From assembly GCF_014207565.1 (NCBI RefSeq), contig NZ_JACHGJ010000003.1, forward strand, positions 235,944-299,943: DNA of 64,000 nt, given 5' to 3'. The notes beneath the pieces are model-generated. The model worked only from the letters and a program-made list of their open reading frames with translations, had not been told where the DNA came from and did not search any database. Below are positions 25,949 through 34,012 of this stretch, in pieces. Source of the stretch: Spirochaeta isovalerica. GTDB taxonomy: Bacteria > Spirochaetota > Spirochaetia > DSM-2461. Position 1 is the first letter of the stretch; every line of letters begins with the position of its first letter. The position numbers and the translations under genes are program-made.

Positions 25949-26677
25949 TTGAAAGTTCTATTATTATCGGATGTCCACGGAAACAGCGAAGCACTTGAAG
26001 CGGTACTGGTTGAGCCGGAAGCACGGGAGTGCCGGGAAATCTGGTTTCTTGGTGATCTGGCCGGTTACGGGCCGGAACCGGAGATCTGTTACAGCATGCT
26101 AAAAAAAAGAAAAGCCCTTATTGTTCCTGGAAACCACGACCTTTATTTCGGCGGAAGAATGAGTAGCGATTTCTTTTCCGCTGAAGCGGCAAGGGCTCTT
26201 ATTTTAACCAATCCCCGGGTCGGGAAGGAGTTCCGGGAAGTCATGAAGCACAGCCCCTTAAAAAAACGCCGTAAGGGTTATACCCTTGTCCACGGCAGTC
26301 TTATCAATCCCTCGTCGGATTATATCCTGAACGCCGATGATGCTCTGCAAAACTTCCGTCTTCTCAAAGGTCATGGCCTTTTATACGGACATACTCACCG
26401 CCAGGGCTGTTTTCTGTATGACAGAGGGGAGATACTCTGGCTGAGACCCTCATCGGGAGAGGTCCTTTCCTTCAGGGGAAAAAAAATCCTTATCAATCCC
26501 GGCAGCGCCGGCCAGCCGAGAGATGGCGATCCCCGTGCCCCCTGGGCTGTCCTCGATACAAGAGCGAAACAGATCACTTTTTACCGTTCCGAATACGATG
26601 TAGCTGCTTATCAGAGGAAAATGCAGGAGATCGGCGCATCAGATTTTCTTCTTTCCCGCGTGGAAAAGGGCTTATAA
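25949..26677 (+). CDS. Calcineurin-like metallophosphoesterase (YfcE/MJ0936 type)
   Basis: The product is about 242 residues. Metal-binding motifs appear in order: Leu-Leu-Ser-Asp-Val-His-Gly-Asn at the N-terminus, Leu-Gly-Asp-Leu-Ala-Gly-Tyr-Gly-Pro near residue 35, Pro-Gly-Asn-His-Asp near 60, and Tyr-Gly-His-Thr-His near 147, followed by Asn-Pro-Gly-Ser-Ala-Gly-Gln-Pro. This is a di-metal phosphodiesterase or phosphatase fold; the substrate is unknown. The TTG at 25949 is chosen because AGGGGAG lies 6 nt upstream and the motif begins directly after it; upstream in-frame sequence overlaps the divergent gene. Confidence 0.88.
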   Translation: MKVLLLSDVHGNSEALEAVLVEPEARECREIWFLGDLAGYGPEPEICYSMLKKRKALIVPGNHDLYFGGRMSSDFFSAEAARALILTNPRVGKEFREVMKHSPLKKRRKGYTLVHGSLINPSSDYILNADDALQNFRLLKGHGLLYGHTHRQGCFLYDRGEILWLRPSSGEVLSFRGKKILINPGSAGQPRDGDPRAPWAVLDTRAKQITFYRSEYDVAAYQRKMQEIGASDFLLSRVEKGL

Positions 26678-26700
26678 TCTTCAATCACCTTATCCTGGAG

Positions 26701-26744
26701 TTGACGGTTTTTATTTCTTTTTGTATATTTCGAGTAGAAATATA
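26701..26744 (+). promoter_or_regulatory. Promoter with overlapping palindromic operator upstream of padR-type gene
   Basis: TTGACG (26701-26706), 17 bp, TATATT (26724-26729) form a good sigma-70 promoter. TATATTTC and GAAATATA (26724-26731 and 26737-26744) are perfect inverted arms around 5 bp and cover the -10. This is a typical autorepression layout for the PadR-family gene that follows. Confidence 0.65.
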
Positions 26745-26761
26745 TCTAATAGAGGTATTTA

Positions 26762-27301
26762 GTGCTTGATAAAATCATTCTGGGAATACTGACTCTGAAA
26801 GATGAGCAGACCGCATACGATCTGAAAAAGGCCATGGACAGGAGCATCAATCATTTTTATACAACCAGTTTCGGAAGTATTCATCCGGCTCTGGTCAAAA
26901 TGGAAAAGAAAGGGCTGGTTTCCATCCGTGAGGAAATTAAACAGGGGCGGTCCCGCAAGGTCTATTCCATCGAAGAGGAAGGCAGGAAAGTGTTTTCACT
27001 CTGGCTCGATAAGGAAATGGAACCGGTAAAGATCAGGGAAAGCTCTCTGGTGCATATTTTCTTTTTCGGATTGCTGGAACGGGAGAGCCGGAAGAGGATA
27101 ATCGAGTCATACCTTGAGGAAATAGAACAGACAAAAAAAGTCCTGGAAGCTTTGAAAAAAGACTATGAAGGAAAAGATATTCCCGACAGGTTCCGGGAAG
27201 TTGCTGAATATCAGATGCGCACTCTCGATTTCGGTATTGACCACAGCTCCTTTATGGAAGAGTGGTTCAGCCGTTTCCTCGAAGGAGAAAAAGGAGAATA
27301 A
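26762..27301 (+). CDS. PadR-family transcriptional regulator
   Basis: The 179-residue product starts with a PadR winged helix (Ile-Ile-Leu-Gly-Ile-Leu-Thr-Leu, then Tyr-Asp-Leu-Lys, then His-Pro-Ala-Leu-Val-Lys-Met-Glu-Lys-Lys-Gly-Leu) with its wing to about residue 80. A C-terminal dimerisation helix bundle follows (about 90-175). The GTG start has AGAGG 6 nt upstream. A palindrome over its promoter suggests autorepression. The hydrolase gene starts 1 nt after its stop, so it is likely controlled with it. The inducer is unknown. Confidence 0.9.
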   Translation: MLDKIILGILTLKDEQTAYDLKKAMDRSINHFYTTSFGSIHPALVKMEKKGLVSIREEIKQGRSRKVYSIEEEGRKVFSLWLDKEMEPVKIRESSLVHIFFFGLLERESRKRIIESYLEEIEQTKKVLEALKKDYEGKDIPDRFREVAEYQMRTLDFGIDHSSFMEEWFSRFLEGEKGE

Positions 27302-27302
27302 T

Positions 27303-28502
27303 ATGATACTGAGAATAGGATTAATCATTCTTGTTGTGTTTATAGCCGCAGCCGTCGTGCTGATCATACCGCTGCTGAGACAGCCGGATTTCGCCGAGCC
27401 GACAGGATCAATGAAAATCGGAACTCATCTGTTTACGGTCGGCGGCGGAGACGGGGAGAGCAGAATCATCCCCGTAAGAGTCTTTTATCCCGCTGCAGAT
27501 GACGCTGATGGAGAATATCTGCCGGCTATGGACAGCCGTATAGCCAAAGCCTTTGCGGAACTCTACGGTTTTCCCTCATTCGGGACAGATGAAGCGCCTT
27601 CCCATTCCCTGATTGATGTTCCGGCGGCCGAAGGTTCTTTCCCTGTGGTCCTCTTTTCTCACGGCGGGTTTTCCTACAGTACGCAGAACCTCTCCACATT
27701 AGAGGAACTGGTTTCCCATGGATATATCGTTCTGGCCGTTTCTCATATAGAAGAGGCTGTGTTATCGATTATGCCTGACGGTTCAGCAGTACCTCTTGGT
27801 GACCCCTCCATTATTAAAAAATCCATGAAAACTCCTAAAGATGAGATCCGGGCTTACGCCGGCAGGCTGGAACGGCTGAAGGGGAATGAGTCAGCAGAAG
27901 TTAAGCGGAAACTCTACAGAGAACTGGGAGATACGTTCTACAGAGATCTGGAGGGTTATCTGGATACAAGGATAGGTGATTTTAATCTTCTGATCGGCAG
28001 TCTGGAACAGCTGAGAACCGAAAATGCTTTTCCAGGGGCACAGCAGATGGATCTGGAAAAGATCGGTATGTTCGGCCATTCGCTCGGCGGAATCACAACC
28101 GCCTATATATGCAGTGAAGAAAACAGTCCGATTCTCGGAGGGATAGACCTGGACGCGCCGGTCATCACATTCGATGACAGAAATCCCGTACCTGCCGGTC
28201 CTTTTGCCTATTTTTCCAGTACGGAGACCTCGCTTCCGGGCGCCGGAAAAATCGATATGACCGGTACCAACAGATATTATGTGTCCGAATCGGAACAACC
28301 GGTTTTTACAAAAACGTTTATTGGCGCGGCCCATTACAATTTCTCCGACTTCAATTTTATGCCGCCCATTGTCAAATTCACACCCATGCTGGGAAGCGTT
28401 GACCCTATATCCATGTCAAAAGAGATGAACAGGGCTGTACTGGATTTTTTTGATTACCTGCTAAAAGACGGCGGAATACAGTCCTCTTTTTCCGGTGAGT
28501 AA
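27303..28502 (+). CDS. Membrane-anchored alpha/beta hydrolase (PAF-acetylhydrolase-like)
   Basis: The product is 399 residues. One N-terminal transmembrane helix (about 4-24) is followed by an alpha/beta hydrolase domain. The oxyanion-side motif Ser-His-Gly-Gly-Phe-Ser lies near residue 120, and the nucleophile elbow Gly-His-Ser-Leu-Gly-Gly near 260. A plausible catalytic His sits in Gly-Ala-Ala-His-Tyr-Asn-Phe near 345. The layout matches the PAF-acetylhydrolase/lipase group. The ATG at 27303 has AAGGAG upstream; longer in-frame readings overlap the PadR gene. The substrate is probably a lipid or acyl ester. Confidence 0.82.
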   Translation: MILRIGLIILVVFIAAAVVLIIPLLRQPDFAEPTGSMKIGTHLFTVGGGDGESRIIPVRVFYPAADDADGEYLPAMDSRIAKAFAELYGFPSFGTDEAPSHSLIDVPAAEGSFPVVLFSHGGFSYSTQNLSTLEELVSHGYIVLAVSHIEEAVLSIMPDGSAVPLGDPSIIKKSMKTPKDEIRAYAGRLERLKGNESAEVKRKLYRELGDTFYRDLEGYLDTRIGDFNLLIGSLEQLRTENAFPGAQQMDLEKIGMFGHSLGGITTAYICSEENSPILGGIDLDAPVITFDDRNPVPAGPFAYFSSTETSLPGAGKIDMTGTNRYYVSESEQPVFTKTFIGAAHYNFSDFNFMPPIVKFTPMLGSVDPISMSKEMNRAVLDFFDYLLKDGGIQSSFSGE

Positions 28503-28560
28503 ATGATTTGATTTCTCCTATTCGTGAGCTTATATTGGTATTGCGGAGAAGGAGAAAACA

Positions 28561-28908
28561 ATGAACTGGAAAAAGATTATGTTTATAGTAGGAACTGTCG
28601 CGCTGATTATCGGCGCCGTAGATCCTCTCGAAGGATCGGTGGTTATTCTGGCGGGCTCCATTCTTGTTTTTATCAGTGCCCGGTTGACCGGTGATCCCTT
28701 CAGGAAGCAGTTTCTCATTGCCATGATCATGATATTCGCAGGTGTATTTCTCATGTTCCTTTTCTCATGGCTGGGAGGATTCGGAGGAGACGATTCCATT
28801 CTTCCCTGGTGGATGATATTCCTGATCATTCCCTATCCGGCCGGATGGATCATGACTCTGGTCGTTCTAATCATCAGGGCGGTCAAAAAAAGAAAAGGGA
28901 CTCTTTAA
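28561..28908 (+). CDS. Small multi-pass membrane protein
   Basis: The 115-residue product has three or four hydrophobic helices (about 5-20, 22-42, 48-68, 80-108), a Trp-Trp pair before the last one and a basic C-terminal tail, which points to a cytoplasmic end. A clear AGAAGGAG precedes the ATG. It follows the alpha/beta hydrolase gene on the same strand after a 58-nt gap. I do not recognise a family. Its stop overlaps the convergent gene by 4 nt. Confidence 0.7.
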   Translation: MNWKKIMFIVGTVALIIGAVDPLEGSVVILAGSILVFISARLTGDPFRKQFLIAMIMIFAGVFLMFLFSWLGGFGGDDSILPWWMIFLIIPYPAGWIMTLVVLIIRAVKKRKGTL

Positions 28909-29747
28909 AGTCCCTCTTCCAGAAGCGACGGATTCTCCACCAGCTGGCGGAACCGTTTAACCACGCGGGAATAATAATACCCTTCGGATATCCGCTCGTC
29001 TATGGAAAAGCAGACATTCATCACATCCTGAACGGAGAGATTGCCCATCCTGTCGGCAACCTGTTCCTTTCTGATGCGGCTGGTTGTGATAAACAGCGAA
29101 CAGTTACCCCACTCGAAGAGATGATGGGCCGGAGCGTCATTTATACCGATGCTTCCCAGATTGGCTATAAACACAGAGACATGAAGAGCGTCGATGTCAG
29201 TCATAGAAAGAGGCAGCCAGCCTCTTCTGTCCATCCACTTGACGGCTCCCGTCACAATATTAACTATTCCTGTGGGGAGTTTAAACAGAAGGTCCATCGC
29301 CTTGTCCTGTTCATCCTCCTCGGCTGTTTTGCTGTATTCTACGGCTTTCTTTATCCTTTCGGAGATCATATCCAGTGAATCTCCGGGAGAAAATTTGACA
29401 ATGACATTCCTCTCGGGATCTTCAACGGAAAATCTGGTCTTAATGACAAAAGCGCAGCTCATTTCATTCCGCTGATAGTAATGTCCGCCCATGATAAAGC
29501 GGTTCATATGGGGGAATTCATTAATCGTCTTCATGACGGCGGCAATGAGAATCTCGAAATAGTTGTAGCGCTTCTGTCCATTCCCGTCACGGTTTTCGCT
29601 GATATATTTCAGCGTGCCGGTCATTATCAGAGATTCCCTGAGAGTAATCATCGACTCATTGCGGCCTCTCATCAGATAGGGGATCATCCTGTTGAAGATA
29701 GGGATCTCTTTGTCGATGAGTTGTCCGTCTTTACGTCTGTAAAACAT
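28905..29747 (-). CDS. Acyltransferase-fold (E2/CAT-like) protein lacking the catalytic histidine
   Basis: The 280-residue product resembles the catalytic domain of 2-oxoacid dehydrogenase E2 and chloramphenicol acetyltransferase, including a mid-protein Ala-Asn-Leu-Gly-Ser-Ile-Gly strand and the family's C-terminal helix. There is no lipoyl or peripheral-subunit-binding domain. Where active enzymes have Asp-His-Arg-x-x-Asp-Gly, this protein has Asp-Glu-Arg-Ile-Ser-Glu-Gly, so the catalytic His and Asp are both replaced. It may be a non-catalytic relative or use different chemistry. No dehydrogenase genes lie nearby. It starts 15 nt downstream of the C69-like peptidase gene. Confidence 0.65.
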   Translation of the reverse strand: MFYRRKDGQLIDKEIPIFNRMIPYLMRGRNESMITLRESLIMTGTLKYISENRDGNGQKRYNYFEILIAAVMKTINEFPHMNRFIMGGHYYQRNEMSCAFVIKTRFSVEDPERNVIVKFSPGDSLDMISERIKKAVEYSKTAEEDEQDKAMDLLFKLPTGIVNIVTGAVKWMDRRGWLPLSMTDIDALHVSVFIANLGSIGINDAPAHHLFEWGNCSLFITTSRIRKEQVADRMGNLSVQDVMNVCFSIDERISEGYYYSRVVKRFRQLVENPSLLEEGL

Positions 29748-29761
29748 GAGAAAGATCCTTA

Positions 29762-31588
29762 TTAATTATTTCTTGTTTTTGTAATCAGAACAATCAGAGC
29801 CGATGTCAGAACCGCTATTACTGCCAGCAGGGCGATCACCACGATGGAGCGGCGATTATTCTTCGCAAACATTTCCATCAGCTCATCATCGCTGTAAATA
29901 GCTTTCAGATCGGGCGGATTGTCCTTGTCAATCATGGCCTGGGCCCAGTCGGCCGGGTAGCCGTAGAAATTCAGTACGGAGGAGGCCATTCCGCGGGCCA
30001 CAGTGTCAAAAACGCCGTTATGCTCGGTCCGCATCTCCCCGTCCTTGTGTTTTATGAGTAGGAAATGAAACAGTTCGAGCCAGCGGTTCATCATGATATT
30101 TCCCATCTCTTCCGATCGGGCGGTCAGAAAGTCTGCAATATCACTGTTCTCTTCCCCAACCATTCGCTCAGCCTCTTCCTCCATCATTTTCTGACGGTCT
30201 TTGAAGAGATCTTCCAGTTCCCTCTGCACTTTCCTTATGTCGATGATCATCGCCTTATAGCGGAGAGCCGAGAAATTGGAAACCATATTGAAAAGCCAGT
30301 AGGCTGAATTGTCTGAGACCTCAGTCGGGTGGTTGTTCTCCTCTCTCAGACAGGACGGTACGGATGACACACCGCTGTAAACCGGCAGGTATACTGTCAT
30401 GTAGGTATCGTCGACACCGAACCAGTTGATCCCTCCGATTGAATCGGGAATATTTCTCCGCGACTGGGATATAAAGGAATAACCCGTATACTGCACCGAT
30501 ACAGGGCGGTCATGGCTGTAGTAGTATTCTCTGGCTGTTCCATTATCGGGGCGCAGCCGGTAGGGATAGCTGAATGCTCCCGCCCAGATCCCTTTGGCCA
30601 TGTTCATATCGGTATCTTCGAAATGATCCCTCATCAGATCCATCAGATCGGAAGAGGTGAGGGGAGCGTCCGCTTTGAACCAGAGGGGAAGGCGGTTCGA
30701 TATAACGCCGTTTGCCGTTCCCCTTGCCGGAAAATGCCTTTTCACATCGCCGGAAATATAATCCTTCCAGTCTCCGGCGTCGACATTCACTTTACGGAAT
30801 ATATTCCAGAGCCGTCCTTCGGACTGGCGGATATCTGTTTTATTCATAACCGTGTATACGTCGGCAAAGCTGAAATCTTTATCATCACCGTCCCAGAGTC
30901 CGTTTTTTCTGGCGAAAGTAATGACATCTTCCGAATAGAGGCAGTTTTCACTATCGTCGAGAGGAAAAGTCGTAATGCGGCTCGAATCGGCATGACCGCT
31001 CACATATCCATCGGGAATTCTCATCGCGACCCAGACAGATCCCGTCCCCCTCGGACCTTTGCTTATCATCTCCATGATCCAGGCTTCCTCTTTGTCGGCA
31101 ATGGAAAAGCTTTTGCCCGGTCCGTAAAATCCGTATTCTTCCGTAAGGGAACCAATGAGCTTAATGGCTTCCCTGGCCGTGGCGGCCTTCTTCAGAGTTA
31201 AGGTGGTCAGCAGGCCTGTATCCATTTTTCCATCGTAGAAAAAAGCGGCATCGCCGAGCATGGGGGTAAAGGAAGAGTCCCCGATAACCAGCTGCTTTTC
31301 ATTCATATGACCGGTAATTCTGTAATTTATTCCCGAGAGATCCACTTCCGCCGTGACCTGTTTCTCCTCCCAGTTGCTCCGTAGAGTTTCTACTGTCCCG
31401 GGGGCGTTCTGCTCTCCCGGTGAAAAGGCCATATAACCGCCGTTGAGATTGCTGTCCCGGCTGTAGGAGACCATGACCGATCCGTCTGCCGATGCTCCGG
31501 CGGTGACAATAATGCTGGTATTGGCTGTTAGTAGCGGGGAGACAGTAAATAGAAATAAAAAGGCTGTGAAATTAATGATTCTCTGCAT
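29762..31588 (-). CDS. C69/U34-like dipeptidase homologue, membrane anchored, N-terminal Cys missing
   Basis: The 608-residue product has a signal peptide (about 1-21), a long domain opening with Ala-Ser-Ala-Asp-Gly-Ser, a C69/Ntn-hydrolase hallmark, and a C-terminal transmembrane helix (about 578-602) with a basic tail. Active family members expose a catalytic Cys just after the signal peptide (Cys-Thr-x-Ile/Phe-Ile-Val). Here that position reads Asn-Thr-Ser-Ile-Ile-Val, so the Cys is absent. A Thr or Ser could serve as nucleophile, or the protein may be inactive. It is divergent from OppBC-type peptide permeases, which fits a peptide role. Confidence 0.75.
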   Translation of the reverse strand: MQRIINFTAFLFLFTVSPLLTANTSIIVTAGASADGSVMVSYSRDSNLNGGYMAFSPGEQNAPGTVETLRSNWEEKQVTAEVDLSGINYRITGHMNEKQLVIGDSSFTPMLGDAAFFYDGKMDTGLLTTLTLKKAATAREAIKLIGSLTEEYGFYGPGKSFSIADKEEAWIMEMISKGPRGTGSVWVAMRIPDGYVSGHADSSRITTFPLDDSENCLYSEDVITFARKNGLWDGDDKDFSFADVYTVMNKTDIRQSEGRLWNIFRKVNVDAGDWKDYISGDVKRHFPARGTANGVISNRLPLWFKADAPLTSSDLMDLMRDHFEDTDMNMAKGIWAGAFSYPYRLRPDNGTAREYYYSHDRPVSVQYTGYSFISQSRRNIPDSIGGINWFGVDDTYMTVYLPVYSGVSSVPSCLREENNHPTEVSDNSAYWLFNMVSNFSALRYKAMIIDIRKVQRELEDLFKDRQKMMEEEAERMVGEENSDIADFLTARSEEMGNIMMNRWLELFHFLLIKHKDGEMRTEHNGVFDTVARGMASSVLNFYGYPADWAQAMIDKDNPPDLKAIYSDDELMEMFAKNNRRSIVVIALLAVIAVLTSALIVLITKTRNN

Positions 31589-31603
31589 ATGCTCAAATAT
31601 CCT

Positions 31604-31633
31604 TTGACAACTTTTAGTATTATGTACTACTTT
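31604..31633 (+). promoter_or_regulatory. Candidate promoter of the OppBC-type permease genes
   Basis: TTGACA (31604-31609) and TACTTT (31628-31633) are 18 bp apart. The -10 ends 8 nt before the ATG at 31642, which has no Shine-Dalgarno sequence. Confidence 0.4.
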
Positions 31634-31641
31634 GCTTAAAT

Positions 31642-32571
31642 ATGAAACTGATAAAGTTTGTATGGGCTGTTCTTCTTACATTAGCCGTTCTGACTGTCCT
31701 CGTCATTCTCCCGACCGTTCTCGTGCCGACGGAAGAGGGGCTCAGACTGGATTTCATGTCAGTCCGCCGTCAGTTTATTGTATTGGGGAATTCCCTTGTT
31801 TCGGGAGATTTTTTCATTTACAGAAGCGGCAGATATATGCGCAATCTTCTTGAATCCCTGCCCGCCTATACCTATACGACTTTCTACTATGCCCTTTTCG
31901 GTTCCATCGTCAGCCTTTTTCTGGGGTTGTTTATGGGGATGTTCCTCCTGCGGTCGAATAAAGCCCGGCTGATCGAAACTGCGGGATTCATCAGTCTCGT
32001 TCCCGACTTTATGATAGCCACGATTCTCCAGCTTCTCGTTATAAAACTGACCGGTCTGACAGGACTGAACCTCGTCAGGATCGCTTCGACGGGAAGCGAC
32101 AGAAAAGCAATCCTTCTCCCTATCATCACAATGGCCGTGACGGCAGGGTTTTATCTTACCAGAAGCATATACAGCCATTCCTATAAAGAACTGGGGGAAG
32201 ATTTTGTTCTCTTTGCCAAAGCAAAGGGGATCGACAGAAGGAATATCTACATCCGCCACATCTTTCCCTCCGTGGTTAAAAATCTTCGGAGCGATCTGAA
32301 AAAATATCTTACGCTGATCATTTCCAATCTTTTCATTATCGAAAGGATCTTTAATATTCCCGGTATATCCAGGCTCTTCTTCACTTTCGCCTACTCTGTG
32401 GGCTGGCAGTATACGGGCGCTGCGGGGAAAGGGCGGTTTACGGCTCTCATCTCTACTCAGATTAACGTCGCACTGATCTCTCTCATAGCACTGATCGCCG
32501 TATATTTTACGGTTTACTGGATACTCTACGGAATCCTGAGAATCCTTCTTAAGGCGGCTTCCGGTGAATAA
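31642..32571 (+). CDS. OppB/DppB-type ABC transporter permease
   Basis: The 309-residue inner-membrane protein has an N-terminal helix, then about five helices. The permease loop Glu-Asp-Phe-Val-Leu-Phe-Ala-Lys-Ala-Lys-Gly-Ile is followed by His-Ile-Phe-Pro, typical of peptide/nickel importers of the OppB group. The sequence is divergent: the extracytoplasmic loop after helix 1 is unusual. It overlaps the OppC-type gene by 8 nt. No solute-binding protein or ATPase lies beside the pair. Confidence 0.82.
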   Translation: MKLIKFVWAVLLTLAVLTVLVILPTVLVPTEEGLRLDFMSVRRQFIVLGNSLVSGDFFIYRSGRYMRNLLESLPAYTYTTFYYALFGSIVSLFLGLFMGMFLLRSNKARLIETAGFISLVPDFMIATILQLLVIKLTGLTGLNLVRIASTGSDRKAILLPIITMAVTAGFYLTRSIYSHSYKELGEDFVLFAKAKGIDRRNIYIRHIFPSVVKNLRSDLKKYLTLIISNLFIIERIFNIPGISRLFFTFAYSVGWQYTGAAGKGRFTALISTQINVALISLIALIAVYFTVYWILYGILRILLKAASGE

Positions 32572-33469
32572 ACTCAACAAAACCCTGATTCTGGGAATGA
32601 CGACACTTATTTTCCTCATTCTGGCGGCCATCGCCGGTCCTTCCATAGCCCCCTATCCCGATGACTGGGATGATAAGATCCACACTTCCGAGCAGGAGAC
32701 TTCCGCATCGCCTTTTCCTCCCTCGGAAGGGCATCTGATGGGAACTGACTTCTACGGATACGATATGTTTTCCATGATTCTCAGAGGGGCAAGATATACG
32801 CTCTTTTTCTGTCTCGCCGTTTCGCTCGTCCGGGTGGTTCTCGGAACCGTAGCGGCGCTTTTCCTCGGCTGGCGCTCCCGGGAAATAAAAAGCAGTCCGG
32901 TCCTGGGTGGGCTGGCAGCGGTGCCGATTGTTATTTTTCTCTATCTGCTGTTTGCAGGGGTAAGCTATAACTCTCCGGTTCCCCCCTGGATTCTCGCCAT
33001 ATTCCAGGGGATCGTCATCATGCTTTTCGGTCTTCCGGGGGTTATCGGCGTTCTGGAGGAAAAAGTTGCCGACCAGAGAGAGAAGTCCTATGTGGAAGCG
33101 GCTGTTTCGTCGGGAGCGGGTCCGGTCCGCATCCTTTTCAAACATATTCTCCCCTTTCTGATTGAACCGATTCTCATCATCTTTTCCCATGAAACCATTT
33201 CGGTTCTGACCATTATCGGACAGCTGGGAATTCTTAATATGTTTATCGGCGGTGCGAGAATACAGTTCGACCCCGTCATCTTTCTCTCTATGTCCCACGA
33301 ATGGGCCGGCTTGATCGGCAACTACAAGGGGTATATCTCAAGCACTTCAAACTGGCTGATCCTTTTTCCCCTGGGGGCCTATTTTCTTGTTCTCGTGGCT
33401 TTATATCTCTTTTCAAGAGGATTGGAGAAGTATTTTCACAGGAAGTACGGGAATGCGCCGCATGTTTAG
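32564..33469 (+). CDS. OppC/DppC-type ABC transporter permease
   Basis: The 301-residue product has an N-terminal helix, the OppC-type segment Gly-His-Leu-Met-Gly-Thr-Asp-Phe-Tyr-Gly-Tyr-Asp near residue 60, five further helices, and an EAA-type loop with Tyr-Val-Glu-Ala-Ala-Val-Ser-Ser-Gly-Ala-Gly followed by Lys-His-Ile-Leu-Pro. The GTG start at 32564 lies inside the end of the OppB-type gene, implying coupled translation. Partner ATPase and binding protein are not in the window. Confidence 0.85.
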   Translation: MNKLNKTLILGMTTLIFLILAAIAGPSIAPYPDDWDDKIHTSEQETSASPFPPSEGHLMGTDFYGYDMFSMILRGARYTLFFCLAVSLVRVVLGTVAALFLGWRSREIKSSPVLGGLAAVPIVIFLYLLFAGVSYNSPVPPWILAIFQGIVIMLFGLPGVIGVLEEKVADQREKSYVEAAVSSGAGPVRILFKHILPFLIEPILIIFSHETISVLTIIGQLGILNMFIGGARIQFDPVIFLSMSHEWAGLIGNYKGYISSTSNWLILFPLGAYFLVLVALYLFSRGLEKYFHRKYGNAPHV

Positions 33470-33497
33470 GATTATGTGAAAAGAGCCTCTGAAACAC

Positions 33498-33977
33498 TCA
33501 AGGGATAGCCGATAGGGCTTTCAAGGCCAATGCCGCCTTCTCATCATCACTCAGATTTTTCGTCGCTGATGAAATGGTATCGATTGTCTCAGCTCCATGT
33601 TTATCGAGGCGCTGCTGCAGCTGTCCCCTGTACTTGTCGAGAAACCACCGGTTCGCTGTAACCAGCAAGGATACTTTTTTTTCCGACAGATCCGGTTCCG
33701 TATCGAGCCAGTCTCTTATGGGCTCCTTAAATGTAAAGGCCATTACGGCTCCATAGAGAAATAGGCTGCTGTACGGGGAGAGGTCGAGGCCTTCCAGTTC
33801 CGCGGCGGACTTCTCTTCATAGGCTATGGATCGGGATGCCAGACCGGAGCGAAGCATTTCCAGCCAGGGATCGATATTTTCGTTGCTCTCCTCATATATA
33901 AAGAGAACAGGAGCTTCCGCTGCAGCCATGGACAGTGCCATAACCGCTAATAGGAATAGAAGAATGACTTTTTTCAT
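33498..33977 (-). CDS. Small exported protein, possibly flavodoxin-like fold
   Basis: The product is about 159 residues with a clear signal peptide (Lys-Lys, hydrophobic core, Ala-Ala-Ala-Glu-Ala near residue 22). The mature part alternates strands and helices (Val-Leu-Phe-Ile-Tyr-Glu-Glu-Ser, then Ser-Leu-Phe-Leu-Tyr-Gly-Ala), which could be a flavodoxin-like fold, but the FMN loop is not recognisable. The ATG at 33977 is preferred over one 24 nt upstream because the signal peptide starts there. It lies downstream of the GNAT gene on the same strand after a 35-nt gap. Function is unknown. Confidence 0.65.
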   Translation of the reverse strand: MKKVILLFLLAVMALSMAAAEAPVLFIYEESNENIDPWLEMLRSGLASRSIAYEEKSAAELEGLDLSPYSSLFLYGAVMAFTFKEPIRDWLDTEPDLSEKKVSLLVTANRWFLDKYRGQLQQRLDKHGAETIDTISSATKNLSDDEKAALALKALSAIP

Positions 33978-34012
33978 ATTTCCACTATAGCACATGAACA
34001 ATAGGGGAAATA

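Noticed and set aside
31759-32646. Long open frame opposite the OppB-type permease gene
   Set aside because: It is antisense to a clear membrane transport gene, its product is charged and without motifs, and other long antisense frames in this window (44069-45250, 48659-49564, 36312-37202) behave alike. They reflect codon bias of the real genes.
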